Of a stretch of DNA of 64,000 bases, positions 58,994 through 64,000 are shown one piece after another. Every line of letters begins with the position of its first letter. The stretch's first letter is position 1. The translations under genes were made by a program, and so were the position numbers. The notes under the pieces were generated by a model that did no database searches, was not told the DNA's origin, and was given only the letters and a program-made list of their open reading frames with translations. This DNA comes from Ophiosphaerella korrae (Eukaryota; Ascomycota; Dothideomycetes; Pleosporales; Phaeosphaeriaceae). The DNA is taken from NCBI GenBank assembly GCA_028456385.1, contig JALNQF010000049.1, positions 186,001 to 250,000 on the forward strand, in the 5' to 3' direction.

Positions 58994-60121
58994 TTACAGC
59001 CTACTAATATCCATAACAGTAAGTTGCACCTTGTTCGTGGTGCTCGGCGGCAATTGTCCACCACCCATAATGAGCAATTTGGATTGGTCGTCGAGCAGCA
59101 CCCTCAAGTGCCTTGTATAATGGCTAGTTTCAGGGGTATTGACCTTGACCCACGGTCCCTCACCAAGCCCCTTATTGATATAAATCTGACCGCCACTGTG
59201 CGCTGAAACGATGAGAGTGCCGTTTGCGCCACCAACCGAGCTCCAGACGATATATGGCGAGCCGCTAGGAATAGTGCCATCGGTTGCCTTGAGAGAGATA
59301 CCGGTAGCAGGCCCAAATTGCTCTGGATCCGACACAATCTTGTAGTACACGGGGAATTGGTAGCTGTTGGGGATCGCGGGTCCACCGCCGTATTCGTACG
59401 TCATAATGTATTTTCCATTGGGCATCAAGGCGACAGTGGGCATGCCTGGGCGATCTGTGTACTTGGGATACGCGACATCGTCGATGACTGGACCCCATGT
59501 CTTCAAATCCCTAGAGGTCTGGTGTACCATTTTTTGGCCGTGTGTGGTGTTCGCGCGCTGATCCGAGTAGTAATGGATGAGCGTGCCCTTGTACTCCATG
59601 AGGAAAGGCTCCCAGACGGGTGTTAGGCCGTTGTTTGGTCGCGCTTCACCACCAGCCGCAAGGTGGGATACGAAGGCCCAACTTGTGCCAGCATCCGTGG
59701 AAGCGTAGAGGTCGATTTGAGTCTTTGAGAGATCTGTGGGGATTGAAGAACCGGCTAGCAGAACCGTACCCTTCTTGTATCCGCCAATGTCGTTCTGCAG
59801 GACGTACAGGAAGGGTTGGTAGCGAAGACCCCAGTTTTGTTGCGTGTCTTGGACGCGAGAGAGTTCCTTCCAGGTGTAACCACCATCTTTGGATTGATAA
59901 ATTGGGAAGTAGACTTTGGGTGGCTCAGGGCTGTAGTTCTCCCATGTCGCAAGTAAAGTGCCGTCTGCTAGCTGAGCAGAGCGAGCGTAGAGGACACGAG
60001 GGTCGTTGTAATTAGATGGAGGTGTGTAGATGACACGCTGGGAAAATGTAGAAGGTGCCGACTGCTGGGGAATGGCAGAGACGATAGACGCAAAGGAGAA
60101 GAAGAGTATTGACAGACGCAT
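58994..60121 (-). CDS. Secreted GH93 exo-alpha-1,5-L-arabinanase
   Basis: Single exon, 375 aa. The signal peptide (1-16) ends VSAIP. The mature protein is a six-bladed beta-propeller with Asp-box-like turns (SKDGGYTWKEL; STDAGTSWAF; SRDLKTWGP). Typical family segments are NYNDPRVLYARSAQL, DGTLLATWENYSPE, GLTPVWEPFLMEYKG, HYYSDQRANTTHGQK and YEYGGGPAIPNSYQFPVYYK. The family releases arabinobiose from the non-reducing end of linear arabinan, a pectin side chain. Length and motifs are full. It lies next to the GH62 gene on the same strand and convergent with the AA9 gene. Confidence 0.9.
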   Translation of the reverse strand: MRLSILFFSFASIVSAIPQQSAPSTFSQRVIYTPPSNYNDPRVLYARSAQLADGTLLATWENYSPEPPKVYFPIYQSKDGGYTWKELSRVQDTQQNWGLRYQPFLYVLQNDIGGYKKGTVLLAGSSIPTDLSKTQIDLYASTDAGTSWAFVSHLAAGGEARPNNGLTPVWEPFLMEYKGTLIHYYSDQRANTTHGQKMVHQTSRDLKTWGPVIDDVAYPKYTDRPGMPTVALMPNGKYIMTYEYGGGPAIPNSYQFPVYYKIVSDPEQFGPATGISLKATDGTIPSGSPYIVWSSVGGANGTLIVSAHSGGQIYINKGLGEGPWVKVNTPETSHYTRHLRVLLDDQSKLLIMGGGQLPPSTTNKVQLTVMDISRL

Positions 60122-61245
60122 TTTAAAAGCTGCCCTGAAGGGTGCTAATCTTGACAGTAGATGACACTTTGACGGGCATGCAATGAATATAAAGACATTT
60201 GCGCTTCATGTATTCTAGCCTAGCTTTTCCATATCGCCGGTCACATCCTTTGCAGATCATCGTCCAAACCTGGTTTTTTCTGCATAGCTCATACTATAAG
60301 GCCGAAATTTATTTCAATTGGGTGTTGGCTACCATGTTATTCGCGGGGAGTGGGGAAATGCCGGAAGAATTGTGGAGTGCAGATACTTTGTGGGATGATG
60401 CGGGGGATAGGCAGAGACTAGAAGCGGGTTTTTGGGGTAATAATGGTCCGAAAGAGTCTACCAAACTCAATGTTTTGATCGTTTTTGAGAACTTTAGCCG
60501 GATGACGAGCCTCGAAATTAGGCCGAGGTACGGAAGACGAGTGCGGAACAGGGAGGTGCCAATGTTTTGTAGGCCAGGTGACATAATGCCCAGAATATCA
60601 TCAAGTAAACATGTGCAAACCTAAGAAGTCAATGACAATATGTGGAGTCGTGATATCGTGGGGTGGTGTCGCATGACGCCACCAAGCAGGCAGAGCCGCC
60701 AGAAGTGCAGGCGTATGCAGGAACTCCGCATAGGCTTGTCACAACATCACAGTTAACCACCAATGACCAAGAAACGCCCCCGCCCAGTTTCCTCTAGCGT
60801 GTCCAACTGTACGGAAAACGAAAAGGGTAGACCCGACAGTAACTTTCCTCAATCACATGATCGAGAATCGAATCTGTACGACGCCGACGCCTGTTAGACT
60901 ATAGGTCCTTTGGTCAGTCACTCACATCCATCGTCTTTATTTTCCGAATAACTAGCTAGTTTCAAGTTTGAAACATCAGCTCAATCGCACAAATCTTCAC
61001 ATTCAAAGGCACAATAGAGTAAGAAAGATGAGTATGTATTTACAGCTTTGTGACCACTCGCAAAGATCTAAAAAAAAGTATGTACAAAACAGCAAGGAAG
61101 GAGGGACTGCCAAAATTATCCATCACATGCCCTTACTGCAAGAATATAAAGGGACTCCGGAATCTGGCAAGATTCGCCCTATTGTCGACTTCCTGCCTCA
61201 ACCTCTGTTAAAGTTTCGGTCCTCGAAAGCTAACACGAGAGTAGC
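60122..61245. other. Intergenic between GH93 and GH62
   Basis: Promoter of the GH93 gene and 3' flank of the GH62 gene. Open frames at 60199-60624 on both strands are short and unrecognised. Nothing else was seen. Confidence 0.55.
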
Positions 61246-62217
61246 TTATTTCTTGAGTGTCAAAACACCTGGGCGGTATGGCAGCTTGTTGTAGTCTGAG
61301 GGGGCGTTCTTGGGGTCACGGCCCTGGAAGAACAACTCCAAGTTGCAGGGGTCAATAGTCATGGTTTGATCGGGGTTGGCACGGTAAAGATCACCGTGGC
61401 TGATATCGTTGGACCAGCTGACACCGCTGTTTGCCTTGCTGGCAAAGGCGTTCTGCTCGCTCGTTGCCTGTGGGGTCCACGAACCGCTAAGGCTGGTGGC
61501 AGTGTAAGAACGGAAGTAACGACCAGAGTTGCCGATGGACTCGACCAACATGAGGTACTTGTTCTGGCCCTGGAGGGTGTAGACCTGAACGGCCTCGAAG
61601 AGGTTGTTCTTGCTGTCGGACATGACAACGGTCGATGCGGTACCGAAGTTACCGGGGAAGTTTCCAATGGGCATGGAAGCGCGGTAGATCTTGCCGTTGT
61701 CACCAGCGAAGAACAAGTACATGTTCTGGCTGTCACCAATGACGGTCTGGTCAATGGCACCAGTGTCAGAGCCGGTGATCTTTCCGGAGAAGAGTGGCTG
61801 GGCCGCTCCCCATGAGTTCACGTTGGAAGGATCCTTAGATGTACGGTAGGTGAAGGTAGTAGGACCCCACTGGTAAGCAAGCACCCAGACGTCCTTTGGC
61901 TTGAAGTAAAAGAGAGTGGGCGCAACGGCATTGAAACTTTGTCCGTTTTGAGCAGCGTTGGCTAGGTCGGACCAGCCGTCGACGGGAGCGAAGCCGAAAG
62001 ATCCATATCCACCGCTCTTGTAGTTGGAACCGTAAACGAGCTTCTTGCCATTGTAATTGGTGACGCTGAAATCCTTCAGTGAATCCCACCCATTCTTAGG
62101 CTGTGCCAGTGGGCCACTTGCGCTCCATTTGTAGGAAGAAGGAAGAGCACACTGAGCCGAGCTAACGGCAGCGAATGTTAGCAGACCAAGGCCAGCAGTG
62201 AGTACGTTAGGAACCAT
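61246..62217 (-). CDS. Secreted GH62 alpha-L-arabinofuranosidase
   Basis: Single exon, 323 aa. The signal peptide (1-21) ends SSAQC. The catalytic domain fills the rest, with no CBM1. Family markers are [20 protein letters not shown] at the start, [75 protein letters not shown] and [20 protein letters not shown]. It removes arabinofuranosyl side groups from arabinoxylan. The start at 62217 was preferred over an in-frame ATG 17 codons upstream because it begins a clean signal peptide. A good TATA box lies 90 bp upstream. The gene appears intact. Confidence 0.93.
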   Translation of the reverse strand: MVPNVLTAGLGLLTFAAVSSAQCALPSSYKWSASGPLAQPKNGWDSLKDFSVTNYNGKKLVYGSNYKSGGYGSFGFAPVDGWSDLANAAQNGQSFNAVAPTLFYFKPKDVWVLAYQWGPTTFTYRTSKDPSNVNSWGAAQPLFSGKITGSDTGAIDQTVIGDSQNMYLFFAGDNGKIYRASMPIGNFPGNFGTASTVVMSDSKNNLFEAVQVYTLQGQNKYLMLVESIGNSGRYFRSYTATSLSGSWTPQATSEQNAFASKANSGVSWSNDISHGDLYRANPDQTMTIDPCNLELFFQGRDPKNAPSDYNKLPYRPGVLTLKK

Positions 62218-62306
62218 GGTGTCGAGTGGGACGGGTTTTGAGAAACGATTGTAAGAGAATGTAATCAAATGGTTGGGTGAAGAAACCTATGATAGAGGAA
62301 CATTGG

Positions 62307-62314
62307 ACTTATAT
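62307..62314 (-). promoter_or_regulatory. TATA box of GH62 gene
   Basis: On the minus strand this reads TATATAAG, a consensus TATA box, 90 bases upstream of the start codon at 62217. Confidence 0.6.
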
Positions 62315-63699
62315 ACCAAACCAAGTTCTGGATTTGCTGGATCGAAAGACTGAAGTGGATCTGTTACCTAGTGTGTATGCTTGGGCCACTGAGCTTGCCT
62401 GCCCTACAGTTCCAAATTGCCGCATTGACGAAAAGCGATATGAGCCACCGGTAGCGCATATGGGATTAATGGAAGGACTAATACTTAGCATGACAGTGAT
62501 TGCCGGAACAACTGGATTTCTCCGAATGCGGGGAATCCTAGTGAAGCGTGGAAACCGGGGATCGGCTTTTGAGACCTCAGAATAGAACAGGATAGGTAAC
62601 TACCACTATAATATGATTAACCGGTGCTTGTAGCAATGAGAATGTAGCGTGGCAAACTTGCCTTTCGTGACATTTGATCCAACTTGGCTACAAGTAGCTG
62701 TACTTCTGAGCGAATGTTGCGATGATTATGCAAGAATGGTACTTGTGATGCAGCACCGGTACAGGGATGCTAAATTGCAGAGACCACGTTTACTGGGGAA
62801 AATCGCGTCCTCCATCAACCTAATCGTATGCTCAACGAATCAAAACCACGTTGCCGCGTTTCACGCATAATGCTGCCTTTGCCACACCCCAACGCAAACC
62901 CACTACTATCCATCCCGTACCACCTTAATCGGCTTCTAGTCCACGCTTCTAGAAGCAACAGCTCAGGCACTTTTGGTCCTTAGAAGAGGTTCGTGCCGAC
63001 TACCAAGCATTGCGATTCGGTCTTGGTGTATGAGCTTCGATGCCCAATACTGTGGACCTTTCCCCTTGGGGATTTGTTTGCCCGATGTTTGATTATGAGT
63101 GTTGAATGTGGAGCCTGTCTAGATTTTCCGTGCAGTGACGCCACTGACTAGTTACCAGCGATTGATTGCCAACTCGCTGAAACCGTCATGTGTGGATGCC
63201 GAGGACACTAACAAGGCGTGCCGACCCCTGCTAAGCTGGTTTCATTGGTGGATTTTGCCAGGAAGGGCCTGCTAGAACACCCTTACATAAAAGCTTGTGT
63301 GGGTGAGGCTGTGAAACGGAAACTACGCATCACTTGATGGGTCGTCATAAGCCAAGTAAGGGATATAGTGCTGCAGCAGCTAATGAAGATTACCGATGCT
63401 GGCATTTGGAGCCGAAAACCACTAAGCCAAAGACGCGGCGCTAATGCGCCCCAGAACTTGTACCCTGTCAGGAGTCTGCAACGCCTGCCTTATCGTTGAT
63501 AGTTTGATAAAGGTATTGCTTTCTACAACAATTTTCCCATCCAACCGGATGGATATTACTCCGTAGCCGCCCAAGTCCTCTATAGAGGTGGAAGTGACAT
63601 TCCGACAAAGAACGCCGGTTGTCCAATGTCATGCTTCAAGTAACTGATTGTGCCGTGAGCTCATCAATATTCGCGAGGAAAAAAGGTATGAACTCGTAC
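62315..63699. other. Intergenic right of GH62
   Basis: GH62 promoter, then 1.1 kb with no recognisable gene. A 102-codon plus-strand frame overlapping the promoter has no support. Confidence 0.5.
62528..62560. promoter_or_regulatory. Two CreA-type motifs upstream of GH62
   Basis: GCGGGG (62528-62533) and CCGGGG (62555-62560) match SYGGRG, the carbon-catabolite-repressor consensus, at about 311-343 bp upstream of the GH62 start. The motif is short and occurs by chance, so this is only suggestive. Confidence 0.3.
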
Positions 63700-63948
63700 C
63701 TCAAGATGCCGATAGCACCAGGTGACAGCATCAATGCCAATGGCATATCCAAAGGATAACCCAACCACCTCTTGACGAAACACCGTAGACTCATTCCATG
63801 TGCAACCTAACATACCATTAGTGTCTTGATAGAAAATCATGGAAGAAACATCTCGTACAACAACGACATCGGCAGGCTTGTCTCCATTCATATGTGGTCT
63901 TTGGATGTCGCGAATCCTAGCAATCAACCTGTCCAGCCTTTCCGAGAC
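63700..63948 (-). CDS. Partial hypothetical gene at right edge
   Basis: Two likely exons (63816-63948 and 63700-63770, 45-bp intron) read through SERLDRLIARIRDIQRP, NGDKPADVVVVRDVSSM and VVGLSFGYAIGIDAVTWCYR, with a possible further donor at 63699. The peptide has natural composition, but I recognise no family. The gene would extend in both directions, and its 5' part lies beyond base 64000. Confidence 0.3.
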
Positions 63949-64000
63949 CTGCTGAGGAGACCTATTACATTATTAGCGCTACTGATCGTGGATAGGATGC

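Noticed and set aside
62277..62585. 102-codon plus-strand frame
   Set aside because: It covers the GH62 promoter including its TATA box and has no recognisable content.

Overview
The window is nuclear DNA of a filamentous ascomycete. Introns are short (about 47-106 bp, mostly near 50, with GT...AG ends) and the families are typically fungal: Zn2Cys6 regulator, HET proteins, AA9, GH62, GH93, a GPI-anchored wall protein and a Trk transporter. Together with RIP-like C-to-T lesions in repeated families this suggests a Dothideomycete, perhaps Pleosporales. That placement is inference. No rRNA, tRNA or CRISPR array was recognised.

Layout. (1) 0.9-7.6 kb: part of a secondary-metabolite cluster, with a Zn2Cys6 regulator, a polyketide-transferase-type alpha/beta hydrolase, an O-methyltransferase and a P450. 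Two of its intergenic regions carry the same CCG-N3-CCG element. No backbone synthase is present, so the cluster probably continues left of base 1. (2) 9.0-10.4 kb: a BED-like zinc finger fused to a TENA/THI-4-like domain. (3) 13-20.5 kb: surface genes, namely a GH5 exo-beta-1,3-glucanase, a GPI-anchored Ser/Thr-rich protein and a one-pass membrane protein with a Cys-rich ectodomain. Between them lie a 77-base poly-C run and a dead HET gene. (4) 23.4-26.1 kb: a large beta-propeller-like protein ending in a polybasic CaaX box. (5) 26.1-35 kb: an AT-rich, decayed island with a broken membrane-protein gene, a 427-bp MITE with TA duplication, a HET gene with one nonsense codon, and a faint retroelement relic. 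(6) 39-47.6 kb: three Myb/SANT-like genes. (7) 49.5-54.6 kb: a Trk potassium-transporter pseudogene and an intact membrane-protein gene. (8) 57.6-62.2 kb: a plant-cell-wall set of AA9 LPMO, GH93 exo-arabinanase and GH62 arabinofuranosidase.

How they fit. The left cluster looks like regulator plus tailoring enzymes under shared control. The right end looks like an arabinan/arabinoxylan/cellulose attack module. Between them, several genes are broken in readable ways: CpA-to-TpA nonsense changes in the HET genes, and short perfect tandem duplications (17 bp and 7 bp) in two membrane-protein genes. All splice structures were worked out by eye from reading frames and splice consensus, without transcript data.
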